Position numbers and translations under genes: made by a program
In this document: positions 32,724-41,944 of the stretch, piece after piece
Layout: each line of letters opens with the position of its first letter
How positions within the stretch are numbered: position 1 is the stretch's first letter
Notes under the pieces: generated by a model
Told to the model about the DNA's origin: nothing
Database searches by the model: none
Seen by the model: only the letters and a program-made list of their open reading frames with translations
Assembly (NCBI GenBank): GCA_965234685.1
Contig: OZ248539.1
Coordinates: 1,364,001 to 1,428,000 of the forward strand
Source: Fimbriimonas planktonicus
GTDB taxonomy: Bacteria; Armatimonadota; Fimbriimonadia; Fimbriimonadales; Fimbriimonadaceae
DNA length: 64,000 nucleotides
Direction: 5' to 3'

Positions 32724-32828
32724 GCGCTTCTTTTAAATGAAGACGGAAATACTAACACGCAACAACGGTCATTTTGCGGGATCCAGCCATCCAAGCCGAT
32801 ACCGAGATACCGAACATTGGCAGACAAA

Positions 32829-33539
32829 CTAGAGTTCAGTTCCGGCGTAGTCTTGCGCTCGGAACAGCTTTCCGGCCGTTCCGTCGTTAATGAGGGCAGG
32901 TACTAGCGCGCCGGGAATAACCGATTCCACCGAATTAGGCGCGTTGGGACCGCCCAAATCGGTTCGCAACCAGCCTGGATCGAGCAAGTTCATGAGGACG
33001 CCCGTGCCTTCCAGCTTGCCAACGGTGTCATAGACAAACTTGTCAACGGCTGCCTTGGAAACCGCATAGGCGATGAGTTCTGGCTGGTCGGCGATTCCGG
33101 ACGTAACATTGATGACTCGGCCCCAGCCTCGACTAACCATCCCTGGAATCAGCGTGTGGCAAATATGGATCAGCGCAGTTACGTTGACTTCGAAGCTTAA
33201 TCTTAAATCGTCTGCCGGAACGCTGAGCCAATCGCTGTAGTAGCTCGTCATGATCGCCGCGTTGTTGTAAAGAATATCAATGGGGGGACCATTGAGCAGT
33301 AACTCTTTCAACATCGCAGACACGTCATCGGTACTGGCCAATTCGGCTTCAACCTGTCGCACTTCAACGCCCTTGCTGGCCACTTCCGCCGCTAAAGCCG
33401 CAGTATTTGATAGGTCCCGACTATGCAAGACCACATTGCATCCCTGATCAGCGAGCGCTAGGCTCACCTGCCGACCAATGCCCCGGCTTGCGCCTGTGAC
33501 CAATGCCCACTTTCCTCGAATGTCCGCTCTTGTTGTCAT
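32829..33539 (-). CDS. Short-chain dehydrogenase/reductase (SDR)
   Basis: 236 residues from the ATG at 33539 (MTTRADIRGKWALVTGASRG); the longer frame from 33614 overlaps the GH5 gene end and is unlikely. Classical SDR motifs: TGASRGIG for NAD(P) binding, YNNAAIM (NNAG-type), VINVTSG with the catalytic Ser and YAVSKAAVDK with Tyr and Lys. Probably a cytoplasmic oxidoreductase for sugars, lipids or ketones; substrate unknown. It lies 49 bases after the GH5 gene on the same strand and could be the last gene of the lacI-GH5 operon. Confidence 0.92.
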   Translation of the reverse strand: MTTRADIRGKWALVTGASRGIGRQVSLALADQGCNVVLHSRDLSNTAALAAEVASKGVEVRQVEAELASTDDVSAMLKELLLNGPPIDILYNNAAIMTSYYSDWLSVPADDLRLSFEVNVTALIHICHTLIPGMVSRGWGRVINVTSGIADQPELIAYAVSKAAVDKFVYDTVGKLEGTGVLMNLLDPGWLRTDLGGPNAPNSVESVIPGALVPALINDGTAGKLFRAQDYAGTEL

Positions 33540-33588
33540 TTGAATTTCTCTTTTTGTCTGATGCAGATAAAACCTATAGGTCCTCGGC

Positions 33589-36381
33589 TTATTTGCCGTC
33601 AATCCTGATTTCAATATCGTCGTTAAACAGGGTCGCGCGAGTCATAAGCCGATTTGTGTATAGCCCCATGTGCGCTCCAGCGAGGCCCGGCTTACCCATG
33701 TAGGGACCAGCCGAAGCAAGCTTGCCATCCAGATAGATGCGGACTTCGTTTTTGTTTACGTCCGTTTCTACTCGGACTTGCGTCCACTTGCCAAGCTTGA
33801 ACTCAGGGCCGTCGACTGGCTCGGGATAGAAGGTGCTACGAGAGTAGCCTTGGACCTTATACTTTCCAGGTGATCCAACCAAGTTCACCATGACGGATGG
33901 GCGCCAACTCGCGCCTCCAGACGGAACCGTTTCGTCGAACAGGGTGACCAGGTTGAGCCAAGGCTTGCTACGATAAGGGCCGAGCTCCACGGGATCCAGA
34001 TCGCTTACCTTGACGTCGAATTTCACCGTAGAACTGCCGGGTCGGAATCGGTCAAAGGTGATCTCGGGATGGAGGTGAATACTTTCCGGATCTTCCACCT
34101 TCAGATCCGGCGTTAGGCGACCAGCAAACACGAGTCCCCGTTTTGGCGCCGCAGGGTCGGGCTCGTAACCGTAATGCCCAGAAATCAAACGTTGATTCGA
34201 GTTAATGAAGCTCGATTCGCTTGAACAGTCGCTCCGCCAGACGAAACCTTTCTCACCCTTTCCTTCGGATAGAGCTTTCTTCACATATGCTCCCCAATAC
34301 GAAGTAGGCGAGTAATCCCAGCCGGTGATGAGGCAAGGATTAGCGGATGGGTGGAAACTCCAAGCGGTCCAGTTTAGCTGATGCTTCTCGATATACGCCA
34401 TAACCGCGGGAGCCCATTCTTCTGTATAAACGTTCTCATGGGGAGGGTCGCCTTGTTTCCATGGCTTCGTCCCCACCTCACCTACGAGTACCGGATGCTT
34501 CGCGATAACGGGTGTAACATTCGCATCCCAGTCTTTTTTCCAAGGGTAGATGTGCGTGGCGTAGGCAATGCCGTTACCAACTTTGTCGCTCAGGCCGTGC
34601 CCATCCAGAACGCCTCGCAGGTCGTAAGCCCAGTCTAGTCCGCCAACAACAACCACATTCTTTGCCCCGGTTGATCTGACGGTGTCGACTAGGGCCTGCA
34701 TTCCGGGCGAACGATACGAAACGCCTTTGCTCGCATCTTCAACTTGCCCACCGTTCTGCCAGACATCCCATGAAACGCTATGCGGTTCGTTATAGAGATC
34801 GAACAGTACGGCAGGGTTGTTTGCATACCGCTTGGCGAAGTCTTTCCAGAACACGATGCTGTTCATATCCGGCATCTTGTGCTGACCTACGTTTTGCCCC
34901 CACTTCCCGCCGTCAGACCAGTGCAGGTCAAGAAGGACGTAGCAGTTCTTTGCCGAAACTTTCTTTACGATGCTGTCGACAATCTTTCGATACGATTCGC
35001 CTTGATCCGCCGCGCGCTTTCCCTTCTCGTATCCAAACCAGAGATCTTGCGTGAGTGGGATGCGGATGATGTTCGCTTTCCAATCGTCAATCGCTACGTC
35101 GATCGACTGCATGACGTTTTCACCGGTTGGACTCCAGTCCAAGCTCGGAACATTTACGCCCTGCAAGCGCACAACATTGCCGCTTGAATCTCTCAACTGG
35201 TTGCCTACGACACGAAGCCCTTGTGCTGCACTTCCCCGATTTTCAAAGGCGATGTCGTCGATCAGAAAGCTCCCGCTGACTTTGCCACTGGGATTGATCC
35301 CGAGGTCAAGCTGGCTCACAATCTTGGGATCAAAACCTTCCGGCTGGACGAGGTCTGCGAGCGGAATGGCGACTTCGTGCCACTGCCCATCCCGGTAGTT
35401 CGGAGAGTACAAAGCCACTCGAGCCTTTGATGTGTGGTGTTCGGGCGTATCGAGCACGTCTCCGTTGCAAAGCAATTGTGCATCGAGATCACCCGTGCTT
35501 CCCTGCGCTTTGATCCAAAACGTCAAGTGGGTCATTGAGCGAATGTCTGTGCCAACGTTCGTCCCGGTCTTCCATCCAAACCAGTGGAAGCCGCAGCCGA
35601 TCCACACGTTCTCATCATTAAATTTGAATTCGAGCGCCGTATCGCCGCTGTGGGCTTCGCCACTTTTGGCTGCATAAGTCGACGTGGGTGGATTTGCCCA
35701 GCCGCCGAAACTCTTCGCCGATTCCCCGTCCCACACCACGACTCTGGAAGCTTGCGTCGGCACTTTTACCGCTGGCTTCGGAGCAGCCACCGTCTTGAAT
35801 GGTGCGGCCGTCAGCGAAACCTTGGAAAACCAATATTTCGCACCCGGAGCGGTGGCCAAGTTTGTGAAGGTGATTCGAGCGTTCTTGTCGTCCCAGGGTC
35901 CGGTGAATGCGAATGTTCGTTTCTCCCACTTTGTGGAGAGGTTTACTTCTGTCGCCGCACCGTGGTGTTCCCACGGCTCATGATTCTGCATGCAGTTGAC
36001 GGTGATGACCGTGGGCCGTGCTGCCTTTGCCCAATAGGTCAGGGTGTACTTCCGCCCCTTGTCGATCTTAAGCCCACCTTGGTGGAGCTGAACTTGCCAG
36101 GACTGCTCACCTTTGCTTTGGATGTTGACTTTGAGGGCAGGCGCACCTCCTGGTCCCTCCTTGGCCACGGACATGGTTCCCTTGGCGCTGCCGGCTTGCT
36201 CCAGAACCCAAGACTGCGTTCCTTTGCTGTAGTCACCATTAACCAGCAACTCGGAGGTGTTCCGGGGTGCGGTGTTGGGCTTGGCGGATTTGATCTGGGG
36301 TACTGCCGAACACGTTACGGCAATCGCGATTCCCAGGAAAAGGAGCGAGCGGAGGCGAGTGATTGACATGGCTTGACTCAC
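33589..36381 (-). CDS. Multidomain GH5 endoglucanase-type glycoside hydrolase
   Basis: 930 residues. Signal peptide at about 1-28; CBM4_9-like beta-sandwich 40-195 (ELLVNGDYSKGTQSWVLEQ...); a CBM11-like domain about 205-385 (VVVWDGESAKSFGGWANP...); GH5 catalytic barrel about 395-715 with NIIRIPLT, LDLHWSDGG, the acid/base Glu532 (FDLYNEPH) and nucleophile Glu635 (VLVGEVGT); and a C-terminal LamG-like domain to 930. It should cut beta-1,4-glucan or mannan outside the cell. Its ATG overlaps the stop of the LacI regulator (ATGA), an unusually tight regulator-enzyme coupling. Confidence 0.93.
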   Translation of the reverse strand: MSQAMSITRLRSLLFLGIAIAVTCSAVPQIKSAKPNTAPRNTSELLVNGDYSKGTQSWVLEQAGSAKGTMSVAKEGPGGAPALKVNIQSKGEQSWQVQLHQGGLKIDKGRKYTLTYWAKAARPTVITVNCMQNHEPWEHHGAATEVNLSTKWEKRTFAFTGPWDDKNARITFTNLATAPGAKYWFSKVSLTAAPFKTVAAPKPAVKVPTQASRVVVWDGESAKSFGGWANPPTSTYAAKSGEAHSGDTALEFKFNDENVWIGCGFHWFGWKTGTNVGTDIRSMTHLTFWIKAQGSTGDLDAQLLCNGDVLDTPEHHTSKARVALYSPNYRDGQWHEVAIPLADLVQPEGFDPKIVSQLDLGINPSGKVSGSFLIDDIAFENRGSAAQGLRVVGNQLRDSSGNVVRLQGVNVPSLDWSPTGENVMQSIDVAIDDWKANIIRIPLTQDLWFGYEKGKRAADQGESYRKIVDSIVKKVSAKNCYVLLDLHWSDGGKWGQNVGQHKMPDMNSIVFWKDFAKRYANNPAVLFDLYNEPHSVSWDVWQNGGQVEDASKGVSYRSPGMQALVDTVRSTGAKNVVVVGGLDWAYDLRGVLDGHGLSDKVGNGIAYATHIYPWKKDWDANVTPVIAKHPVLVGEVGTKPWKQGDPPHENVYTEEWAPAVMAYIEKHQLNWTAWSFHPSANPCLITGWDYSPTSYWGAYVKKALSEGKGEKGFVWRSDCSSESSFINSNQRLISGHYGYEPDPAAPKRGLVFAGRLTPDLKVEDPESIHLHPEITFDRFRPGSSTVKFDVKVSDLDPVELGPYRSKPWLNLVTLFDETVPSGGASWRPSVMVNLVGSPGKYKVQGYSRSTFYPEPVDGPEFKLGKWTQVRVETDVNKNEVRIYLDGKLASAGPYMGKPGLAGAHMGLYTNRLMTRATLFNDDIEIRIDGK

Positions 36382-37418
36382 GAGAGGCCGCCGAATGCGA
36401 CGCCTCTGGATCTTGGTGGAGCGCTCGATGCGCGGACGATAAGCTTGGGGGTGACGATGATGGACTGCGGAGCGGGTTCGGGGTGCGTTCCCTGAATTCG
36501 CGACACCAGAAGGCTTACGAAGGCCGAAGCCAGCGGGGAAATGTGCGCGCCTACGGTTGTCAACCGCGGTGAAAGGTACGTCGCGAGATCGAGGTCATCG
36601 AATCCGACTACGGTCATTTCGTTCGGAATCGATACGCCCGCTTCCTCCAACTGCCGGTACACAACCGCAGCGAGGGAATCTTGATAGGCAAAGATCGCGG
36701 TTGGAGGATCGGGCAGAGCTAGGAGTCGCGTCACTCCAAGTCTCACATCCTCTTCATTCTTAACTTCGATGGACATCTCCGGCAGGAGAGGAATGCCTCT
36801 ATCGCGGAGAACGTCTCCGAACCCGACCAATCGATCAAAGGCGCCTCGGTGAGGAGCCTTTCCGAGAACGGCAATCCTTGTGTGTCCAAGATCTGTAAGA
36901 TGCTTGGCCAACTCGCGGCCGCCTGCGGAATCGTCTCCGGCAACTAAATCGAGGTGGTCAGAATCCTCCACCCAGCCCATGATCACCACGGGCGTTCCCG
37001 ATGCCGCCAAGGCATTGACCTGACTTCTGGCAACTAAGCCACGCTCGCCGGTCACCAGGAGAACACCATCTGCACGGTTCGCCGAAAGCGAGGCGATGCA
37101 GTCACTTTCCGACTCTTGGTCCGCTGCGCTCAAGTGGAGCTGCAAGCTGTACCCGGCAAGCTTCGCGTGGTCGGCCACTCGTTGAATCAGTTCAGGATAG
37201 AAGGGGTTCGAAACCTCTGGAACAACCAGGCCAATCGTCTTCGTGGAGCGGGTCTTGAGGTTCCGAGCTACCTGATTGACCTGGTAACCAGCTTCCCGCG
37301 CCAGGTTTTGAATACGCTCTTTGGTCGAAGGATTTACAAGGGGGCTGTCTGCAAGCGCCCGAGAGACCGTCGAATGGGAAACGCCAGCCTTTAGCGCAAT
37401 GTCTTCAAGAGTAACCAA
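36378..37418 (-). CDS. LacI-family transcriptional regulator of the GH5 operon
   Basis: 346 residues from TTG 37418, which has AAGGGGGA 7 bases upstream and gives the canonical opening MVTLEDIALKAGVSHSTVSR. The frame extends to a GTG at 37451, but that would run into the operator. The helix-turn-helix is followed by the hinge helix (NQVARNLKTRSTKTIGLVVP) and the sugar-binding periplasmic-protein-like domain (NPFYPELIQRV, GVLLVTGERG, GFDDLDLATYLSPRLTTV). It likely represses its own operon (lacI-GH5-SDR) until an oligosaccharide binds. Twin operators lie just upstream. Confidence 0.93.
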   Translation of the reverse strand: MVTLEDIALKAGVSHSTVSRALADSPLVNPSTKERIQNLAREAGYQVNQVARNLKTRSTKTIGLVVPEVSNPFYPELIQRVADHAKLAGYSLQLHLSAADQESESDCIASLSANRADGVLLVTGERGLVARSQVNALAASGTPVVIMGWVEDSDHLDLVAGDDSAGGRELAKHLTDLGHTRIAVLGKAPHRGAFDRLVGFGDVLRDRGIPLLPEMSIEVKNEEDVRLGVTRLLALPDPPTAIFAYQDSLAAVVYRQLEEAGVSIPNEMTVVGFDDLDLATYLSPRLTTVGAHISPLASAFVSLLVSRIQGTHPEPAPQSIIVTPKLIVRASSAPPRSRGVAFGGLS

Positions 37419-37446
37419 CCCTCGTTCCCCCTTCTTGGATCTGCGT

Positions 37447-37460
37447 TGCACACGATTGCA
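37447..37460. promoter_or_regulatory. LacI-type operator, proximal
   Basis: TGCACACGATTGCA: TGCA ends around a central CG, the layout of LacI-family operators. It is 29 bases before the regulator's TTG start and is the exact reverse complement of the distal site. Confidence 0.7.
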
Positions 37461-37480
37461 GAGATACTACCACGAGTCTT

Positions 37481-37494
37481 TGCAATCGTGTGCA
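37481..37494. promoter_or_regulatory. LacI-type operator, distal
   Basis: TGCAATCGTGTGCA, reverse complement of the proximal site; centres are 34 bases apart, a bit over three helical turns. Together they bracket the presumed promoter of the operon. Confidence 0.7.
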
Positions 37495-37541
37495 GTCTCA
37501 GTTTTTCTCCAAAACTTCGCTCGGCTCTGTTCGTTTGTTGC

Positions 37542-38189
37542 TTACTCTCCGGGCGATTCGGCGATGACTTCGTAAGTCGAGCCCGCTGGCCCGAGGTGGC
37601 TTTCGAACAGGGCCACGCGTGTTAGCTGGATCGCGAGCGGAGTCATTGGCAGGATTGGGATCGACTCCGAGGCTTTCTCCTTGTACCGCGCAAAAGTCAC
37701 GTGGAACGGCATCGGTCCATGACGTTGATCACGATAGAGACGCACCAGCTCCGGCTCTCCTTGCGCGAGCATAAGCTGGCCCAGAGGTTCGCTCCAAAGG
37801 CGGTCGTACAATGCGCTTTCATAGCTGGCGAAAATGGTGGCGCGCAAGAGGCGGCGGTTGAGGTGCAGCTCGACGTTTTCAGACAGATCAAAACCCAACC
37901 CGAGCGCTCCCCTGCCTAATTTGTACGTCTCGCACGTAAGAGCTTCAAGAGGCTCCCATTGGATACTTCGGACCATTTCTGCGATCCATTGCCGCTTCTC
38001 GTCAGTAACAGATGGGAAGAAAGCTAAGGTCGCATGCATTTGACCTTCTTCAACCAGACGCACCGGCTGCCCAGCGTAAGCGCTTTCGGCCCACTGTCTA
38101 ATCGACGCTGTGGACTTCGAATCAATGCAAAGTCCGACGAACAGGCGATGTCCAGAAGTTAAACCAGTCGGTCCGTCGGAAGAATTCAT
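37542..38189 (-). CDS. thpR: RNA 2',3'-cyclic phosphodiesterase (2H family, LigT/ThpR)
   Basis: 215 residues. The two 2H motifs are H52-A-T54 (MHATLAFFPSV) and H163-V-T165 (FHVTFARYK), spaced as in ThpR. HRLFVGLCIDS at the N-terminus is the usual first strand. It opens 2',3'-cyclic phosphates at RNA ends and was first known as a 2'-5' RNA ligase activity. No functional link to neighbours. Confidence 0.92.
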   Translation of the reverse strand: MNSSDGPTGLTSGHRLFVGLCIDSKSTASIRQWAESAYAGQPVRLVEEGQMHATLAFFPSVTDEKRQWIAEMVRSIQWEPLEALTCETYKLGRGALGLGFDLSENVELHLNRRLLRATIFASYESALYDRLWSEPLGQLMLAQGEPELVRLYRDQRHGPMPFHVTFARYKEKASESIPILPMTPLAIQLTRVALFESHLGPAGSTYEVIAESPGE

Positions 38190-38305
38190 ATCAAAAAGTA
38201 TCCGACTCCAACGTGGAGGTTGCTAGCCAACAATGTCGCATGCCACCCAATGATAGAGCATTCGGAGTGGGACCTCAACACCGTCAACGCTTAGAGAGCG
38301 CCGGT

Positions 38306-39028
38306 CTAGTCGCCGGCTACAAGGGCGCCGAAGCCGCCTTCGGTGGAACTGGTTCCCCGGAAGAAGACAGTGAACCGGCGATCCGGGGCCGTCCTAGTAT
38401 CTGGGAAAGGCACGGTAACGTAGCTTTCCCGAGTGCCAGTCGGGCATATTGCGATTTGTTCGCCTCCAACGTGGTTTAGCTCGTACGGGCTGGCCGTGTA
38501 TTGGGAAATGTTGGTGAACAAGCGCTCTGCCGTGGCCAAGGTTTGCCCTCCACGGATAATGTAGACGTCAATGCTTCCGGCATAGCCGGTGGCCATATGC
38601 GCTACGGAGAAGTTCCAACTAAGTCCACGCGGAATCGTTAGATCAACCGGGAACACGCGCGCGAAGGTCATGCCAGGATACGGCTGAACCACCGCGAGCG
38701 TACGCCAACTGCCCTCCTCGGCCGAGTGGCTCGACTGGACGACCGTTTCGCCGTCAACCTTTACGCGGTAGGAAAGGTAGCGATCGAGTTGTGACGTCAA
38801 ACTCGCGTCGACGTACGGGCTGATTGTCGAAGTCTCAACGGGCGGAATCAATAGCGATTCGACGTTATCACTGTCTAGGCGGTACAGCAAGGCGGCGTTC
38901 GAGGACAAGTTCACCATCCGGATCTTGATCTTCTTTTCGTCGGCGCCAGAGGAGCCGCTTCCCCCAACACACGCGAGGGAGGTAGCGACGCCAAGGGCGA
39001 GGATGACCTGAATCGGCTTGACCTTCAT
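38306..39028 (-). CDS. DUF4397-type lipoprotein, copy 1
   Basis: 240 residues. Lipoprotein signal ending in the lipobox SLAC (Cys20), then a Gly/Ser-rich linker. The body has IKIRMVNLSSNAALLYRLDS and GYAGSIDVYIIRGGQTL, the DUF4397 repeat pattern (beta-rich, often duplicated domain). Anchored to the outer or inner membrane facing the periplasm; function unknown. Clearly homologous to the next gene (same length, collinear blocks GYxGxxDVYxIRG, QIAICPTGTRE/SIAICPAGTRQ, RRFTVFxRG). Confidence 0.75.
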   Translation of the reverse strand: MKVKPIQVILALGVATSLACVGGSGSSGADEKKIKIRMVNLSSNAALLYRLDSDNVESLLIPPVETSTISPYVDASLTSQLDRYLSYRVKVDGETVVQSSHSAEEGSWRTLAVVQPYPGMTFARVFPVDLTIPRGLSWNFSVAHMATGYAGSIDVYIIRGGQTLATAERLFTNISQYTASPYELNHVGGEQIAICPTGTRESYVTVPFPDTRTAPDRRFTVFFRGTSSTEGGFGALVAGD

Positions 39029-39117
39029 GTTAGGGAAACGGTATCACTTTTTGCCTAACTTTGCAAGATCCGGCCGGGAATGCGATTCTCGGCCGGAAAT
39101 CAGACGCCAGAACCGGT

Positions 39118-39840
39118 CTAGTCGGCCGTAATATACGTGCTCAAACTTCCCTGACCCTGTCCGGTTCCCCGAAGGAAAACCGTGAAGCGGCGCCCTGGAA
39201 TGGCGGTTGTGGTCGGGTACGGGATGGTTACCAGCGGCTGCCGGGTTCCGGCTGGACAGATTGCGATGGAGTTGCCGGGAGTGTCGCCGAGACGATAGGT
39301 GGTGCCGGCGTACTGGCCAACGCTGGCAAACGCGCGGCCTGCGGTTTGAATCGTTTCTGTGCCGCGAATCACGTACACATCAACAGCGCCTGTATAGCCG
39401 ACGGCCATGTGCCCGAACGCGAAGTTCCATTGGCCGACGGGTACGGCAATCTGGCTGATTGGAAAATTCTGGATGCGCGGGGCAGTCTGTCCCTGGCTCG
39501 CAACCGCCACAGTATTTTTCGATCCCGCAGTCAACGTGAAGCTCCGGGTTTCCAGTACCTGGTTGTTGGCCTTCACCCGCAAAGAAACGGCGTCCGCGTA
39601 GTTCTGAATTTCGCCCACGGACACGAAGTCGCTGGGGGCCGAGCCGTCGGTGATGGAAACGAGTTCGACTTCCGTGGCTCCGTCCACTCGGTAGAGCGCA
39701 GCGGCACCGGTGAGCGAGCCAAGAAACGCCAGCCGCACCCGAGGGCTAACCTGAAACTCGCTAGAGTCTGTGCCGCCAAGGCAAGCGATGCTGGTGAGCA
39801 AACCGAGGCCGAGCAAGAAGTGAACCAGACGAACTTTCAT
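39118..39840 (-). CDS. DUF4397-type lipoprotein, copy 2
   Basis: 240 residues, signal MKVRLVHFLLGLGLLTSIAC with lipobox SIAC (Cys20), then RVRLAFLGSLTGAAALYRVD and GYTGAVDVYVIRGTETI. It is the tandem paralogue of copy 1, 89 bases apart on the same strand, and probably in the same transcript, upstream of copy 1. Similarity is moderate, so the duplication is old. Function unknown. Confidence 0.75.
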   Translation of the reverse strand: MKVRLVHFLLGLGLLTSIACLGGTDSSEFQVSPRVRLAFLGSLTGAAALYRVDGATEVELVSITDGSAPSDFVSVGEIQNYADAVSLRVKANNQVLETRSFTLTAGSKNTVAVASQGQTAPRIQNFPISQIAVPVGQWNFAFGHMAVGYTGAVDVYVIRGTETIQTAGRAFASVGQYAGTTYRLGDTPGNSIAICPAGTRQPLVTIPYPTTTAIPGRRFTVFLRGTGQGQGSLSTYITAD

Positions 39841-39952
39841 CGAGCGTAATTTATCACTTTTTCAAACTATTTACTACCCGCATCCACTTCAGGTTTTCTA
39901 GTCGTTCACTCGTGAGAGTTGTATTCTGAGCGACCTGAGGATGCCAAAGTGA

Positions 39953-40897
39953 GTGGCCGTGCCGATGATTCGAAACTTTGATCAGGTGACTTCTGACTGG
40001 CTGACAGAAGTCACAGGTGATCGGGTTGTTGCATTCTCCATGCAATTCGACGAGAGCAATTGGGCGCGTCACGCCAAGGTTGCGGTTACCTTCCAGGACG
40101 GCACGAACCACAAGCTCTGGTTGAAGATTTGTCTTCACCCGCAAACCGGTAGATCGGAAGTGGATTACTACCTGCAAGACTACGTCAAGTTGCCAGGGGC
40201 TCCGCTAGTGAAATGCCACGACGCCGGATATGAACCGGGCGTGGGCTATCACATCCTGCTCGACGACCTTTCAGACCATTTTCACGACCATAAAGAGGTT
40301 CCGCCCACCCTTGAGCATGGCCTCGCCGTAGCCGAGGGGCTAGCCCAATTGCATGCCCACCATTGGGAAACTGGCCCAGCTAAGGAACCGGGCAACTGGG
40401 AACTTGAGTTCGCGAATCTACGACCCGGGATCACGAACCTGGAACGCGCCACCGGTAAGGCTTTCGCGAATCGATTCACGCTGCTTCAAAAGGAGCTTGC
40501 CGAGCGCTGGAGTGATCCCCGTGGCATGACGTTGCTTCACGGCGACGCAAATCCGACCAATGTCTTGACTCCAAAGAAGGCGGACACTCCGGTTTACTTC
40601 TTGGACAGGCAGCCGTTGGATGGAATCACTCCATATGGGCTGGCGGTGTATGACCTGGCTTACGCGATCGCACCTTGGTGGAACCGAGAATTGCGACTGG
40701 AGCACGAACAGGCCATTCTCCGACGTTGGTTTGATGCTCTTTCGCGCCCTGGTTACTCCTGGGAACGAGCACAAGCCGACTGGACCTTGTCCGTAGAGCA
40801 TTGCCTCTTTGTCCCCGCTAACTGGTGCATTGATCCGACCGAGTGCGATTCGATGAGCTGGCTCTGGGGATGGCAACTAGAAAACTTAGACGGGTAG
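39953..40897 (+). CDS. Aminoglycoside/choline-kinase-like phosphotransferase
   Basis: 314 residues from GTG 39953; ATG 39965 (MIRNFDQVT) is an equally plausible start. Kinase-like (APH/ecdysteroid-kinase) fold: HKLWLKIC with a Lys for ATP, YHILLDDLSDHF hinge region, LLHGDANPTNVL with the catalytic loop HGD at 196-198 and Asn203, and YFLDRQPL in place of DFD/DxQ for metal binding. Small-molecule phosphorylation is predicted; an antibiotic target is not implied. Alone on the plus strand. Confidence 0.85.
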   Translation: MAVPMIRNFDQVTSDWLTEVTGDRVVAFSMQFDESNWARHAKVAVTFQDGTNHKLWLKICLHPQTGRSEVDYYLQDYVKLPGAPLVKCHDAGYEPGVGYHILLDDLSDHFHDHKEVPPTLEHGLAVAEGLAQLHAHHWETGPAKEPGNWELEFANLRPGITNLERATGKAFANRFTLLQKELAERWSDPRGMTLLHGDANPTNVLTPKKADTPVYFLDRQPLDGITPYGLAVYDLAYAIAPWWNRELRLEHEQAILRRWFDALSRPGYSWERAQADWTLSVEHCLFVPANWCIDPTECDSMSWLWGWQLENLDG

Positions 40898-40985
40898 ACG
40901 TTCTCAGACCAACTGCCCGGTTGCGTCTTTCTTTTTGCTTCTGTGTAGAAAATGACCAGTACGAAGACGAGATCGGTAGCGCCAC

Positions 40986-41654
40986 TTATAAGGGTGCAAT
41001 CGCAACCCAAACAAGACCCGGCAATTCTCCAGCCGCAGCCGGTACTGCTTCTTCCCTTTCTAGTACGAACCCGGCCGACCGCAACTGTTCGCGCCATTCG
41101 CTTTCGGTTCTCAAGATGAACCTGGTCTTCGTGAAGGGCATCGCTACTAAAGTTTCATAGGGTCGAATCCCGATCACGAATCGACCACCTGGTTTTAGGA
41201 GTCGGAGAATTTCTGCCAGGTTCTCCTCTGGATTTGGCCAGAAGTAGATCACGTTAACTGCCAGGACGGTGTCAACAGAACCGGCCAGTAGTTCAGCATG
41301 GTCCAAGAGCAGATTGACCCTACCGCTTGTAATGTCTGCGTGGTGCGTTTTACTAGCGACTCGGTGCATTTCTGGTGAGACTTCAACCCCCAGCAGCCGC
41401 AGAGTTGGCTCCAAGCGCAAAATCATCGGAAAATGCGAGCCATTTCCGAAACCGATTTCTAGCACGGTCGCCTGCGGCGCGGGATGGAGACTCTCGATGA
41501 CCCTGGCGTAGAGAGATCGATTGCTCCGGTTCATGATTCGCCCAACTAAGTTGGCGAGCGCGCCATGCGGCTGCCGCAGTTGAGACCCAACGATGTTTCC
41601 AAGCCAAGATTTCATCGGCTTCCCCACCGGAATAATCGTAGTGCCCGAGGGCAA
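40986..41654 (-). CDS. Class I SAM-dependent methyltransferase
   Basis: 222 residues; the start may be ATG 41615 (MKSWLGNIVGSQLRQPHG). Motif I VLEIGFGNGSHF, acidic strand II LLGVEVSPEM, motif post-I SVDTVLAVNVIYFW and LKPGGRFVIGIRP identify a Methyltransf_11-type Rossmann enzyme. The LRQPHGALANLVGRIMNRSN lead is common in small-molecule methyltransferases of soil bacteria. Substrate unknown. Convergent with the phosphotransferase. Confidence 0.88.
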   Translation of the reverse strand: MPSGTTIIPVGKPMKSWLGNIVGSQLRQPHGALANLVGRIMNRSNRSLYARVIESLHPAPQATVLEIGFGNGSHFPMILRLEPTLRLLGVEVSPEMHRVASKTHHADITSGRVNLLLDHAELLAGSVDTVLAVNVIYFWPNPEENLAEILRLLKPGGRFVIGIRPYETLVAMPFTKTRFILRTESEWREQLRSAGFVLEREEAVPAAAGELPGLVWVAIAPL

Positions 41655-41698
41655 GCGAGCCTGTCAACGCCTAGTCGCGGAGCACTTTTGACCCATTG

Positions 41699-41710
41699 TT
41701 TGAGTTCAAA
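41699..41710. promoter_or_regulatory. Small palindrome upstream of the rhamnosidase gene
   Basis: TTTGA-GT-TCAAA, about 60 bases before the TAGAGTA boxes. Minor, may be chance. Confidence 0.2.
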
Positions 41711-41767
41711 GATTGACGACGACGGCCAAGGCGTTCCTTGGCTGAACTCATGGATCGTACGATTCAT

Positions 41768-41807
41768 TAGAGTAAATACTCTACTTCATCTTTTAGAGTA
41801 AATGCTC
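41768..41807 (+). promoter_or_regulatory. Two operator-like TAGAGTAAATRCTC boxes
   Basis: TAGAGTAAATACTCTA (41768-41783, arms TAGAGTA/TACTCTA) and TAGAGTAAATGCTC (41794-41807), 26 bases apart, in the leader of the GH78-like gene. Twin palindromic sites on one helix face suggest a dimeric repressor or activator, but no regulator gene is adjacent. Confidence 0.55.
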
Positions 41808-41944
41808 AGTTTCTGACAATGTTCCCACGTCCTTCATTCGGCCGCATCAACGACAGGGTTGCTCAGGAGCCTTGCTTGGATGTCGCAAAGGTAAGATCGC
41901 GGACCTTAATCCCGACTTGTTCAGACGCCGGAAAATCCAAGGCA

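Noticed and set aside
32544..32906. Plus-strand 120-codon frame in the gap after the 537-residue gene
   Set aside because: No recognisable sequence; the opposite strand carries the IS3 OrfA relic and the start of it overlaps the SDR 3' end.
38213..38479. Plus-strand frame over the end of DUF4397 copy 1
   Set aside because: It overlaps the lipoprotein gene on the other strand and shows no conserved features.
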